Below are positions 9,561-21,174 of a stretch of 64,000 nucleotides of DNA, in pieces. How positions within the stretch are numbered: position 1 is the stretch's first letter; each line of letters starts with the position of its first letter. The stretch covers positions 32,413,951-32,477,950 of the forward strand of contig CM072522.1 in assembly GCA_036898135.1 (NCBI GenBank). The letters are read 5' to 3'. The translations under genes and the position numbers were made by a program. The notes beneath the pieces were generated by a model. The model saw only the letters and a list, made by a program, of their open reading frames with translations. It searched no databases and was not told the DNA's origin. Source of the stretch: Oncomelania hupensis (taxonomy: Eukaryota; Mollusca; Gastropoda; Littorinimorpha; Pomatiopsidae).

Positions 9561-10604
9561 TATAATTACAAGTTGGATATAGTTATCACAAAATACATTC
9601 TGTTTAAATTCCATTTTAGCATACAATTTTTTACAAAATTGCCAGTGAATTTCCATTCCCTGATTTTAGTCCAGCTCCTAGGACTTAATCTTGAATTATT
9701 CAATTATCAACTTAGACATTTGATAACTGAGAGTTCAGGGCCGGGTGCTTCACTGGAGCCAAGTTTTTTCCCAATTGCATAATCAGAAATAATCATCAAA
9801 TTACCTTTCGAATGAAGACCAACTGTATGACTTTTTCCTAGCGGGGTCAGGACCATCCTCTTTCCATACGAGAAGTTCGATATGCCAGCCAACTTGAAAT
9901 TGAAAAGAACATTCACAATTCATTACAATTAGGATTAGAAGTTGACCTGAAGTTTCATCATAATATTGACAATAAAACAAACAGCAATGCTTATTGCCAG
10001 ATAAGTAAAAAAATGAATTTTTTTTTAACCCTTAGCCTGCTGACATGTTTTTCCTGCTCTGTGCTAAAGAAAATTTTGACTTACGATTAAAAACACATAT
10101 GCCTTATTATTTATGCCATTGTTGCTAAACTATTAAACCTAGATATATAAAAGTATATATCAAATGAAAGGAAATTGAATAAAGATTCCAAAGAACAGAC
10201 ACAAAAAAGTGTAAGATTGTTGGTTAGTACAATTATGGGATGAAAAGTTAGGGACATGGGCAAACAAATTCACTCTCACTCAACTGCACACCCATTCTTG
10301 AAGTCATATGCAAAGAATTGCAAAATAGAAATAAGATTTATTACCAAAAATTATGTGAACCAAAATGGACTGTAATCAAAGCCTGATAAATACAGAAATA
10401 GTCTGTGTAAAAGGCAAAAAAAAAAAAAAATTTGAAATTTTGAAATTCTACCATAAAATACTTTAAAAAGTGGTTTTTAGTTCCTGCACATAGCATCAAC
10501 ACATGCTAAGAGTTGTCATCCGTGATGACAAATAGAGTTATCCCTGAGTGACAGTCCTATTTTATGCATACGCACTTCAAAATACAAATAATTTGTCATG
10601 CATA
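9561..10604. other. no gene recognised; possible piggyBac-type end at 10025
   Basis: AT-rich sequence. At ~10025 TTAACCCTTAGCCTGCTGAC resembles the terminus of piggyBac-like elements such as the one at 12787, but I could not find its partner end nearby. Confidence 0.3.
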
Positions 10605-10981
10605 GGGTCGAATCACGAAATCAAGGCGTCTGCTTTGTGCGACGTCATCTTCGTAAATGATCGGTAAAAATCTTCGTTTTAACTACTTCTGGTGACAACA
10701 CGCAGTTTCCAAATGGCGTCCTTTTAAGTATTTCCAAATATATTGCTTGAAGAAAAAGATGTACCGGGAAGCAGTTTACTTTTAAATGACATTGGTTCTT
10801 CAAGTGTGATAGCATTAAAACGATGGCTGATAACAAGAGGACTGTCAGCATCAGGAAAGAAGTCGGATTTGGTCGAAAGGTAAGTAGAAGTGGTAGCAGT
10901 GGTGACGGGCGATGATACGATTAGGGATTAGTAGGCCTACGGATTAGGCCTCATATCATATCATTAAATTAATGTCATGTC

Positions 10982-11392
10982 CTTGTCATCTCCATCTTCT
11001 TATATGCTTGCGAAGCATGGACCCTCACAGCAGCTCTACAACGAAGAATACAAAGCATTGAGATGAGGTGCTACAGAAGACTTCTGGGCATTTCCTATAC
11101 CCAACACATCACCAACGACGAAGTCAGACAGACCATCACACAAGCCATTGGACAACACGATGACCTGCTCACAGTGGTGAAGAAACGGAAACTCCGATGG
11201 TATGGCCACGTCACATGTAAAGACCATTCTGCAAGGCACAGTGCAAGGAGGTAGAAGAAGAGGAGACCGACAAAGAGATGGGAGGACTGAGCGAAGCCAT
11301 CAGGGTTGCTGAGGACAGAGAAAGATGGAGTATGCTGGTTAAACGATCATCTGTGGTGCTCCTACGACCTCCGGGCTACGGGACAGGATAGA
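10982..11392 (+). pseudogene. RTE-like LINE, 3' end fragment
   Basis: This is the plus-strand C-terminal coding remnant (MRCYRRLLGISYTQHI, EVRQTITQAIGQHDDLL, KKRKLRWYGHVT), then a deletion, then the usual 3' end GGACAGGATAG. It is 5'-truncated and out of frame after the WYGHVT motif. Confidence 0.85.
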
Positions 11393-11871
11393 AATGTCAT
11401 GTCCCAATCAGCATCGTTCTTTTGACATACTACCAGTATTTACTGACTTATTTCACAGGCTTGATAATTGAATTTAGTAAATTTAATAAACTAAAGCCGT
11501 CATATTGACTTCAATATGACTGTAGTCAGTGTAGTCTAGACAGTAGTCAGTAGTGTATCTGATTGAGCATTGTACAGTAAGAGCAAGCCAATACTATGCA
11601 GTTGGTGCATTTAGGAATGATTAATAGTTATATTATTCCCACACCTCCACCCCCACCCTCACCCCCCAAAAAAGGCTGGTATTTGTATGCACACAACTGC
11701 TTAATAGTGATTGTTTACAAAACATGTTATGATGTAGGTGGATTAGATTAAAATATAGTTGAATGGTACTTAATAGGGCCTATACAGTACAGTGGTTTTT
11801 TTCTGTAATTTAATGTAAAAATAAATTTATCTTATTTAATTTTTACATTACATAGTATGCTTTTTTTGGGA

Positions 11872-11890
11872 GGGGGGGGGGGGGGGGGGG
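11872..11890 (+). repeat. poly-G run of 19
   Basis: An uninterrupted homopolymer run preceded by GGGA. It may adopt a G-quadruplex, and its assembled length may be unreliable. Confidence 0.85.
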
Positions 11891-12786
11891 AGTTCTCATT
11901 TTTGCAGTATGTTAATGTAAAATTTGGGGCTGCGCGACAATGTTTTGGTGGTTTTAGCAGATTATTTGTATATCAAAATGACCGCATACAGACGTCGAAT
12001 ATTATGGAACAAAAAAGGTTATCACAAAAATAAACAAAGCCCTTGAAAGCAGCAGATATACACTTACGATTTCATTCTTTATCTTTTAACATAAAACCAT
12101 TGAACAAAATATTTTATTGTGTACCTGTACCACAATTTAGGCGACTGCATTAATTAATTTATTATTCTTTCTCTCTCTATTTTTACTGAATCTGTGTATT
12201 ATTACTTGTGACTATCGTCCCACATTAGCAAGCGGCTGACATAATCTGTGTTGGTTTTTTCGGAACGTGCGTTGATTTGGTCGTCAAATCTGCCTGTCCA
12301 CATAAATGAATTCACCGTTTGTGTTTGTTTGGGTCAGCCAGTAGATCTGGAATGGTGAAGAAAGTCACTCCCTGCATGTAATCCTTGTGTGTGTACCTTC
12401 AATCACTGTTGCATTTTCCCCAGCTGCAGAGCTTCGTCGGCATTTACGACGGTCAGTGCCTTGTCACCGGAAGTAGGCATTTGTGCTCAGAAATCTATTT
12501 TTAGACTTTTTGTTCCCGGGCAAGGGTTGTGACTCGACCCTATGATACATTAAGATTGAGTTTTTTATAATTTGTTTATAAAGATCACATCAAGGACTAA
12601 CTTATTAAAGCGTTAAATTAACATTCTGTCCAATATATAAGCAGGCCATCCGTGTCACCTAAAATGCAAAAAAAGCTGAAAATGCTGATTCAACATTTTT
12701 TTCTGTAATGCAATGGCTATTTTTTAAAAAGTTTTCAACTTAGGTTAAAAAAAAGAACTTTTTTAGCAATATACATGTTATCCTTA

Positions 12787-13456
12787 TTAACTTTGCCTGC
12801 CAGGCATGTTTCCACGTTTGTGCCAGACATTTTTCTGGCACCGGAAAGAAAGTTCAGTTACTTAGGTATTTAAGCTACTGTTCTTTCAATAATAGTTGTT
12901 AAAATAGACATATTTCATATTAAATTAAAGGTAAAAGAATGAAGAATAAAAAAACAACACACAAATGTTAATTTGATTATGTTATTATTGAAATATGTGT
13001 TTTGAAAGCATGTTGATCTTTTTGTAATGATTAAATAAAAATATTTCTACATACCACAGTGATAAAAACTATCTAGAGGAATAATTGCAATCACTGAATC
13101 AGCTTCACATACCAGAAAGAAAATTTATTTAGGATCAAAATGCACTTTACAGTTTGAAATTATATTGATTATTAGCAGAGTTTGACACACACTGCCGATC
13201 GTGCCCATCACAATGCTTAGTAAAATGCACAAAAAACACTCTAAAAACGAATCAAGTTGAAGAAACACCACCTTCATTTCGTATTGAGAACGGAAGCAGC
13301 AAGAGTTATCTCTCTTTGGTTAAAATAAAACTTGGATTGGACTGCTCAAAAAACCGAAACGAAACGGAATACTGAAATCGACGATATATCGTAGATTGAC
13401 AAAAACATGGCGGCTCAGATCGACGATATATCGTCGATTGGCAGGCAATGAGTTAA
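12787..13456. mobile_element. piggyBac-like non-autonomous element
   Basis: TTAA flanks both ends. The left end reads CTTTGCCTGCCAGGCATG; the right end, inverted, reads CTCATTGCCTGCCAATCG; they share TTGCCTGCCA. TTAA duplication and a short TIR are typical of piggyBac elements. No transposase is seen. Subterminal palindromes containing GACGATATATCGT lie near the right end. Confidence 0.65.
13419..13438. repeat. perfect 20-bp palindrome
   Basis: ATCGACGATATATCGTCGAT is its own reverse complement. A near copy (ATCGACGATATATCGTAGAT) lies ~40 bp to the left, within the right subterminal region of the piggyBac-like element. Confidence 0.9.
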
Positions 13457-14086
13457 ATTTAGGACAAAAAAAAAATTTTCTTTGGGTTTTGAAAAAAGGC
13501 TGTGTTCTTGCTACATATAGGACTAGTAAAAAGGCCAAAGCCGGTACAGCGCCAGGCAACGATGACACGTGGCGTGCTGCACAGAGGAGTTAAATATAAA
13601 TTATTAATATACAACATAAAATCGCACATTCCTGCAATTTCATTATTATGTATTTATACTATTTACACCATCACAAAGTTATTTCAAAACAAACTAAACG
13701 TTGATAAGTATTTACAAAAGACATATTCACTCACAGACGTCAGCTCCGCCATTTTGAGAAAGGAAAGGGAAAATCACTCTTCCACAAAATATTAGATAGT
13801 CTTGGAGTTGTCTGACCATGTCTCATCAAAAAATTAATGTCGTTCCAGGAGACCGACAGGAGTGTAGCAAGGGAACTGTGTTCATAGTACAGGTTTTTGA
13901 CAACATGTCAAAAAAACACGATTTAGGTCCCTTGTAATCCAAAACAGCAAAAAAAGATGACCCGTTTTCTGACAACTTTTCAATGTTGCCACTTTCCCAT
14001 CAATGTTGACACAAGTAAGGTGGGGTAACATACATTTGCTGTCAGAAACCAGGTATTATAAGAGTATATATATATATATATATATA

Positions 14087-14508
14087 CAGAGGTGCCAACC
14101 CCCTAATCTTCTTGTCAGTATTTCCGGACCAGTTTGTCAGTATTTTTTAACTCTTGTCAGTATTTTTTTTCTCTCGCAAAACCTAGCCTATGACACTATA
14201 AAGTAACGACAGGCTTCCCTCTGAAACAGAAGGCTATTTTCAATCCTCTAAAATCACGATAAAAATCAGCTTGTTGAACACCACACTTGTTTTACTCTAA
14301 AATCACCATGAAAATCAGCTTGTTGAACACAGCGACGTTCAGTGAGTGCAGGAGTTCTATTATGAGACCAGAAACCGGTACAGAAGCACCGCTGGCAAAG
14401 ATAAACGATCGTTAACTTTTCCTCCATATTTTTTAAAAAGCTACCGTATTTCCGTATTTAATTCACTTCGCCGGAATTAAATACGGTCAATCCGTACTGG
14501 TTGGCACC

Positions 14509-14512
<4 letters not shown>
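14087..14512. mobile_element. hAT-like MITE, 426 bp
   Basis: Both ends read inward as CAGAGGTGCCAACC, a perfect 14-bp terminal inverted repeat. The element sits inside a (TA)n tract, so its target duplication cannot be read. A CAGAGGTGCCA sequence at ~16771 may be another copy's end. No ORF of note. Confidence 0.75.

Positions 14513-14596
<84 letters not shown>
14513..14596. repeat. (TA)n microsatellite
   Basis: A pure alternating TA tract of about 84 bp continues the shorter tract at 14064-14086 on the other side of the MITE. Confidence 0.95.
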
Positions 14597-14599
<3 letters not shown>

Positions 14600-15013
14600 C
14601 AAATCCTGTGGTGTGCGATATAAAAAGTGGCCATTTTCACTGTCCATTTTAGCAGTATGATTGCTTTGGTGGTTCAGTGTTGATTCCGGTCTCTACCCCT
14701 CTTTCCCTGGGATGGTTATCCCCGTCTGCCATATCGCCAATGGTGGGTGTAGACGTTAAACCTCAACGTTCATTCATTCATATTGTTTATCAATTCCCAG
14801 ATACCATACCCCTTGATGAGGCACCCTTGTTCTTGTGCACCACAAGGCTGACCTTATTTTACTGCATGTCTAGCAGTTAACCTCTTTCTATACGGTTCTT
14901 TTTTTTTTTTTTAATACAAATGCAAAAGCCATAAAAGTCTACAGAATGTTCACTACGATAAAGGTGATAGTGTATAGAAAGAAAAAGAAAAGAAAATTGA
15001 GAGGAAGAATCAC

Positions 15014-15093
15014 CTCAGACTCCATTTGAAGTGTCCCCTTGTATCTCTCGGACTTCCCTCTCACGGTTTCAGTTTCCAATGGCACACTGCTTT
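15014..15093 (-). CDS. gene C exon 4 (80 bp, shared with genes A and B)
   Basis: The acceptor is TTTCAG before AAAGC and the donor is GAG|GTGATT. It encodes SSVPLETETVRG...YKGTLQMESE, parallel in length and phase to the gene A exon STDSLETKMVWV...FKMLQVESE. Confidence 0.7.
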
Positions 15094-16223
15094 CTGAAAT
15101 GCACCAATCAGAGCATTACACACAGACACAGAATTCTTCTTGTCTGCAACAAACTTAAAAGGTCAATCAATCATCAAAAACTTGCCAATGTTTTACTAAC
15201 ATTTCTTGACCTTGAAGTTAGTTTTTCATTGCTTACAGGGTCCGAGCCAAATCAGGACCACAAAATCACAAGACCACAACTTGGCTGAAAGAGGACTCAC
15301 CTCTGATCCGCATAAAAGATCTGCTGAAACAACCCCAGTGGTAACACTGAAGCGAGGCCGTACAATCACCAACAATTGTTGAGATCGCATGAATGCACAC
15401 CGTCCCACCAAACATGGTGTTGAAGGATAAAATAGGTTCAGAGTAACTATCTACTTGAAAGTTTGGCAAGGACTCACATATCGATGAACAAACATTGCTA
15501 AAATATACATTTCCTACAAAATATTTTTTTTTTGTTTTTGTTTTACATTACCTGTCATTTCAAAGTATACTGGCAGCTCTTCGTTTCCATCACTGTCAGG
15601 CTCTGTCTTCACTTTAGACAACTCTGGGTCATGTGGCTCCATCATGTCACTGTCAGGCTCTGTCTTCACTTTAGACAACTCTGGGTTATGTGGCTCCATC
15701 ATGTCACTGTCAGGCTCTGTTTTTACTTTATACATCACCGAGTCATGTGGCTCCGTCATGCCACTGTCAGGCTCTGTCTTCACTTTATAGGTCACCGAGT
15801 CATGTGGCTCCGTCATGTCACTGTCAGGCTCTGTCTTTACTTTATGGGTCACTGAGTCATGTGGCTCCATCATGCCACTGTTAAATTCTGCCGTGCTGGC
15901 TGATTCTTCATTCATCTCCAACTTCCTGCCAGTCACATCTGCTGCAGCTGTCACAACTGGATGACTGCCAGTGTGAAAAATGTTTTGACTTTGTCTTCCT
16001 GAAGAAAAAAAAACACAACAGAAATAAATAAATAAATAAATAAATAAAGAAGAAGAAGAAGAAGAAGAAGATAAATAAATAAAGAAGAAGAAGAAGAAGA
16101 AGAAGAAGAAGAAGAAGAAGAAGAAGAAGAAGAAGAAGAAGAAGAAGAAGAAGAACAAGAACAAGAACAAGAAGAAGTAGAACAAGAACAATAAGAAAGG
16201 AGGATACTGAATAAGCACTTTTC

Positions 16224-16293
<70 letters not shown>

Positions 16294-17174
16294 TTCAGAA
16301 GAAGAAGGATAAAAGAAGGATACTGAATAAGCACTTTTCAATTTCATAGACATAAACAGTTCAAAGCACTCTTCCACACATACACACACTCATTAAACAT
16401 CAGAGTTATATAAGCAGGAAAGAGTGATAAAATCCAAACAATTCCTCAGGCATTCACACACTAACTGTACAACAGAAAGAAAAGAAAAGGGCAAGGCAAT
16501 ATTATGAATATCGGAGAAGCAGTTGAAAAACAGAATAAATCAGCTTTTGTGAAGGAATCAACTGTGAGGTATGATTTGTAGGTGTTGCGTTTGGGTATAG
16601 ATGTAAACATAATCCCTGCATGCTGTCTAATGAACATTTCCTCACATAGTCACAGTAAAAAACTTTTCTTTTTTTAAAACAACACAAAAAAACCTATTCT
16701 GCTTGAAACCTACATGATTTTCTCTCTGCTAAAATTGCAGCTAACACAGTCAGATAACCTCCAGATTGCAACCAGAGGTGCCAAAATTTCTGGTCCATTT
16801 GCCAAAAGTTAAATTTTGTTATTTATTCATTGTTTATAGGGTCCAGTGGCCTGCAAAGAGCTGACTCAGGACCACAAAATCAGAACCATAACTTGATTGA
16901 AAGAGGACTCACAACTGATCCATATAAAATCTCTTCTGAAGCAACTCTAACGGTAACACTGACAGCACCATCAGCCGATCACTTTACAATAAAGGGGTCC
17001 TATGCAAGGAACGCGGAGGCTTTACTCTAATTTATTGAACCCCGGTTTACAAGAACAAAATTACATTACATTGTGATTACATGGTTATTGCTTTAGGTCC
17101 AGCTGACTCTTCCAATAATAATACTAATAATAATAATTTATAAGAATAATAACAAAAATAACAACAACAACAAC

Positions 17175-17205
<31 letters not shown>

Positions 17206-19892
17206 TTAATAAAATTAATAATTTATAAGAATAATAACGACAATAATAATAACAGGATCTTTGATTTTTTTTTTTTTGCCTGATGCTTACACAAATAAGC
17301 ATTTATATACAATCTGTTTATACTTTAAAAAAAAATCTTTGAGCATGACTTTCTGCAGGTTAAAATAATAATGACATGAATTAATAAAAAACAAAATACA
17401 AATAATACACACTAACCATGAACTGAGTCATTTCTGCGTCGTTTCCTGGGAGGGCAAGATGCTGGTCTTTCTTTGGGCGCAGGCCTGGATGGCATCAATC
17501 GGGGAGGTGGGTTAGGAACATCGAACAACGTTGGAACAGCATCCCATACAAGCCGTCGCCTCTCAGATGGCACGTTGAATTGATTTGGCTCAAAGTGTTC
17601 GCTACATAGAAAATAACCATGTTTGTGCAGCTGTTCAGCACTTTTGCCCAGGAGATCTTTCCTTCTGCAGTTCTGCACCCATTTTCTGCACCTAAAAGTG
17701 TTCATCACAATCAATAGCCTTTGTTATTTAGCTGTCATTGGGACACTACAAATTACTAACCTGTGCAAAAGTTCAAATTAACCCAATATTTTAACAAATT
17801 CGTTGAACAGTACCCTATATATATTTGTTTTAATTTGTGGTTGTAGTTGTTTTTTTAATTTTTACTAACACTAACAGCTGCGTAAACACTCTGAAATAGA
17901 GGCCATAAACGTGGAGTCAATAAATTCATAAAAAAATACATCTAGATATTTTTATATCGAGATCATCTGGGATATATATGTAATGTACTCTACAAGTTGG
18001 AAGTCGAGTGACTTAAAAATTATTGATTATCATTGAGGCTGGCTGTGGTGTGGTTGGCGAAAAGAAAAGGCATTTTACTTTATTTTCAGTATTTTGCCAT
18101 ACTAGTTAAGTTACTACTACAGTACTAAGTACTAGTTCTGTACACATACGGTTATCGTGAAGAACTCAACAGATTTTTTTGAATGAATATCACGTTTGTT
18201 GTTAGTTTAATCATGGTAGGTGTACACATAATAGCAGGGGTGAGATAACCCAGGAGACTAACTAGCCCGCCGGGCTAGCTAGTAAGTAAAGTGAGGTAGC
18301 CCGCATGGTTTTTAGGCAGCCCGACAATCGTTCACTTCAATACTGCTGCATGAGCTGGAGTCTGTTGATCACGTTGAGGGTTTTTGCCTCTCAGGATGAT
18401 CGGGTGAGTCTTGTAGCTACGGGGTTCGGACGTGGTGAGGTAGATTCTAGAAATAAAGTTCCACATTTTCGGATCAACAACCGTCACCTTGACAATACAC
18501 ATAATTTGTAGCGAGTGTCTTTTTCACAAACAAAGCAGACAGCGCGCTTGGCGCGAAAGGGAAGTAGGCAAAGGGAAATAACGCTTGCGTATGCTTCATA
18601 CTCGTAGCAGAAGAACAGTGACCGAGCTTCTAAAAGTCTGCAAGTAGTTTTATTTTTTTTTAGGTCGCCAGGCGGGCTGGCTCAATTATAAAGTGAGGTC
18701 GCCCGAGCCGGTTTTAAGTCGCCTCGGGCGACCAGGCGACCGCTAAATCTCACTCCTGTAATAGCCTTCATCACATGTACTGAAACTTTACAAAGTCCTA
18801 TGTTTATATTATAGGCCTTTTGGTCTTTTCATAGCCTGTCCTAGTATTTTAATTAGGCTATTTCTCAGTTAAAATTCTGAATATCTGTTCTTAAAACAAG
18901 GCATGTTCACTCTGTTAATTTAATTAGTATTTCGTATTGCAAATGGTGTTGTTTGAAGAAAACGCTATCCATCATTTAACTAAGCAGCACAACTTTAATT
19001 TTATGTCACAGCACTTATAGTCTTAATTTAAACAACATACACTCCTACAGTAATGATAAACTATCAACAAACGTGATTATTCATTTACAAAAAATTGTGG
19101 AGTTCCTCTCGATAACCGTATCATCATATGTGACTATGTCACATGTGTACTGTTATAATAACTAATACCAGAGAGAAAGGAAGAAGAGAGAAATCACTTA
19201 GCGATATCGCCTCTATGAGAAGTGATGTACGGTGGAGGAGTTACGTCCCTTCAACATGACATGGGCTTGCTTTCGGTTCTTAGTCTCTTGTCTATATATG
19301 GTTTTTTTTAAATTATATTTTTAAAAAATGTTTTAGACTGCGATTTTCACCTTTTGTTGTTGAAAATGTTTGAAATAAGGCTTTTCAAAATTGAGAATTT
19401 TTTTTTTATGCACATCTGTTTATTTTTTCATGATTTGCTGCCTCTTGACCGTAAGGGTGTTATCAGCGCTTCCTAAACTGTAACCCGTGATATAGGTGGC
19501 TTTTGCATTGTTAAATTGCTTGAAATAAACAGTATGTGTAAGATAAATTGAGTTAAAATAAAAATAATAATATTTTTAAAAAACCACACTAGTCTAGAAT
19601 ATGTGTCATACATGCGTAATTTATTTTTTGTTCCGTATGGGGTCACACAGCATACGGATTGATTGGCAGTTTTAGTGTTTATAATTTATGTGTGTGTGTG
19701 TATGTGGGTGTGTGTGTGTGTGTGTGATATAGAAAGAGATGGAGATCGAAATATAAATAAAGATATTGACTAATTCGAAACGTAATTCTAGTTGTGCACA
19801 CGGAAATTCATTTATTTACAAAAATATGCTTCGATTGATTTTAACATAATAATTAGGGTACGTAATAATTAAATACTCTCTCTCTCAGTCAG

Positions 19893-19929
<37 letters not shown>

Positions 19930-21174
19930 TTAAAAAAAGGTGAACAAGGCAACTTTCTGTGATCACAAATGAAACCATCCTGCAATCAACCCTATATATT
20001 TCATTCAAATTGACAATACATTCAGTGAGTCTTGTGACAAAATAAAGGGTTGGCATCTGTATTTTATATTAGAATATTCTGCCACAACCTAATTTAATTA
20101 TAACAGGATACGAAGTTGAGGAATTACAGACACAGTTTGGTGGACAGCAAATAACAAGCCGCTGAAATTTTACTTTTCTCATACTGTCTTACAATCTTTT
20201 TTTTCTTTTATTATTTTTTTTTAAAAGTAGCCTTGGAGTCAACAATTGCAGAGAACATGACAATAGTGAGCTAATTAGTGCGGCAAATCAAGTTGGGTTA
20301 CTTAACAAACATAACATTAATCACGTTTATACCAAGACTTTGTAGTGCACCAGAATCGTTTTAAATCTAGATCTAGACAGAGGATGACACATGACAGCAA
20401 ACAGCCAGAGGGCACCCCTTTTTAGTTCTACTGTGGGTTAATTGACACTGACAATGACAGTAGTGAGTAGGCTTACTTTTTATTGATACTGAACGAAGTT
20501 CAAGTTAATTATCACTAAGTACTAACCCTACACACAACCTTTATTAATTCCTTGGGCTAATCCAAACCGTTTCTTACACGAAACATCACCTTAGTTCCAA
20601 TCCGTCTTGTATCATTGACAATCATTCATTGACCGGTCTTGGTCATCATAATTCATTCATATCATGATTCTTGTCTGTCAGAAAAGATCTACAATTTCTT
20701 CAAGAACTTACCGTTCTTCTTCCTTTGGGAAACTAAAAAAACTCTTCCCCTTGCATGCAGCCTTTAATCGTGCGTTTGTGCAGTTCAAAGCTGCACAGTG
20801 GTCACCGTAACTCTTCCTGCGATTTTTTTTCCCCCTCTCCAGCAGATCTTCGCTCTGTAAAGCAGCCATTTTCACACTTGCCACAATCAAGTCGCATAAC
20901 TCTTGACGCGTCATCACACCAATGGCGTCACTGCGCGGTCTAATTATTCCTGGTCTATGCTAATACTGTAATCGCCTAAATACTAAATTTTGATCTACCG
21001 TCTTAGCTAACCTCAACAATACGTCATCACACACAAAAACAACAAATAAACAAAGAAAACAAACCTTGTTTCTTCTTTGGGGAATGTGAAAAACGAAAGC
21101 CCCGTCCCCTTCCATCGTGCATTGGTGCAAAATATCGCCGAACAACAAGCCCCGCCAGGTTTTCTATTTGCCAT
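15014..21174 (-). CDS. gene C: THAP-domain protein with VKTEPDSD repeats (3' end not found)
   Basis: Predicted exons on the minus strand: alternative first exons 21174-21065 (1b) or 20869-20712 (1a), exon 2 17691-17417, exon 3 15998-15552, exon 4 15093-15014. Phases are consistent throughout: exon 1 ends in phase 2, exon 2 in phase 1, exon 3 is symmetric phase 1-1, exon 4 ends in phase 0. Exons 1 and 2 together make a THAP C2CH zinc finger (C-x4-C, FP, KW, C-x2-H, AVPTLF), a sequence-specific DNA-binding module. Exon 3 holds five tandem 20-residue units ending VKTEPDSD. Exon 4 matches the 80-bp exon of genes A and B. Those genes then splice to a C2H2 exon; I find no such exon below 15014, so the 3' end is lost, distant or unrecognised. 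With exon 1a the known part codes 320 residues; with 1b, 304. Confidence 0.7.
15236..15360 (-). mobile_element. fragment of retroposon X
   Basis: The internal part (GATCCGCATAAAAGATCTGC on the plus strand) and the GGTCCGAGCCAAATCAGGAC end match the full-length X copies at 56681 and 58948. Confidence 0.7.
15552..15998 (-). CDS. gene C exon 3, five VKTEPDSD repeats
   Basis: This symmetric phase 1-1 exon is 447 bp. It opens GRQSQNIFHTGSHPVV, related to the GRESQHVYHTSSE openings of the exons in genes A and B. About 15585-15885 encodes five 20-residue units of the form M-M/T-EPHD-S/P-x-x-x-KVKTEPDSD. Each VKTE fits the SUMO acceptor consensus (hydrophobic-K-x-E), followed by acidic residues. The last two units (EPHDPELSKVKTEPDSD) are closest to the single unit in genes A and B. 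The acceptor is TTTCTTCAG|GAAGA and the donor ACAG|GTAATG. Confidence 0.78.
16021..16293. repeat. composite microsatellite (AAAT)n, (GAA)n, (ATA)n
   Basis: AAAT units run at 16024-16048 and GAA units from 16049 to ~16180 with TAAATAAATA interruptions. ATA units run at ~16226-16293. A duplicated GGATACTGAATAAGCACTTT flanks the ATA tract at 16201 and 16318. ORFs here are low-complexity artefacts. Confidence 0.9.
16836..17115 (-). mobile_element. retroposon X fragment
   Basis: It contains the X landmarks in reverse: GACTCAGGACCACAAAATCA, TCACTTTACAATAAAGGGG, TTTATTGAACCCCGGTTTAC, and a second X 3' end at 17079-17115. It is followed by (AAT)n-rich sequence to ~17250. Confidence 0.65.
17417..17691 (-). 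CDS. gene C exon 2, C-terminal half of THAP domain
   Basis: It encodes CRKWVQNCRRKDLLGKSAE, then LCSEHFEPNQF with the C-x2-H zinc ligands, and DAVPTLFDVPNPPPR, the conserved AVPTxF end of THAP domains. A basic PPRKRRRND tail could be a nuclear-localisation signal. The acceptor is TTTTAG|GTGCAG and the donor CATG|GTTAGT. The exon starts with the third base of an Arg codon, matching phase 2 of both candidate first exons. Confidence 0.85.
18229..18764. mobile_element. MITE with 6-bp target duplication (TAATAG)
   Basis: The element spans 18235-18758 (524 bp). Its ends read CAGGGGTGAGATAACCC and, inverted, CAGGAGTGAGATTTAGC. TAATAG occurs directly on both sides. The interior carries GC-rich GCCCG/GGGCGAC repeats. 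The termini look hAT-like, but most hAT elements duplicate 8 bp. Confidence 0.7.
18765..20640. other. no gene recognised; microsatellites only
   Basis: This is AT-rich sequence, most of the intron between THAP exons 1 and 2 of gene C. It has a (TG)n-rich tract at ~19689-19726 and a (CT)n tract at ~19880-19924. I see no other structure. Confidence 0.5.
20712..20869 (-). CDS. gene C exon 1a, N-terminal half of THAP domain
   Basis: The start ATG at 20869 (context AAAATGGC) opens MAALQSEDLLERGKKNRRK; in-frame ATGs at 20917 and 20914 could extend it. It encodes GDHCAALNCTNARLK (C-x4-C zinc ligands) and KSFFSFPKEEER. The donor is GAACG|GTAAGT, phase 2, which joins exon 2 to give the expected ...EERCRKWVQNC. 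Confidence 0.8.
21065..21174 (-). CDS. gene C exon 1b, alternative THAP first exon
   Basis: ATG at 21174 (context AAAATGGC) opens MANRKPGGACCSAIFCTNAR and continues LSFFTFPKEETR, a second complete THAP N-terminal half with C-x4-C ligands. It ends in phase 2 before GTTTGT, so it can splice to exon 2 at 17691 exactly as exon 1a does. It lies ~200 bp upstream of exon 1a. The donor is weaker than that of 1a. It may be a mutually exclusive first exon or a duplicated exon falling out of use. Confidence 0.65.

Larger units (their letters stand above)
10605..12540. mobile_element. putative non-autonomous DNA transposon, ~1.94 kb
   Basis: The left end GGGTCGAATCAC and the inverted right end GGGTCGAGTCAC match at 11 of 12 bases and are flanked on both sides by TA. 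I see no transposase. An RTE-like LINE fragment (10982-11392) lies inside it, and a G-run of 19 at 11872-11890. The short TIR makes this a moderate call. Confidence 0.45.

Noticed and set aside
13320..13568. 82-aa minus-strand ORF considered as a missing 3' exon of gene C
   Set aside because: No C2H2 pattern, and it crosses the end of the piggyBac-like element.
15908..16334. Long Leu/Ser/Ile-rich ORFs
   Set aside because: They are translations of GAA and ATA microsatellites; only the part after the splice acceptor at 15998 is real coding sequence.
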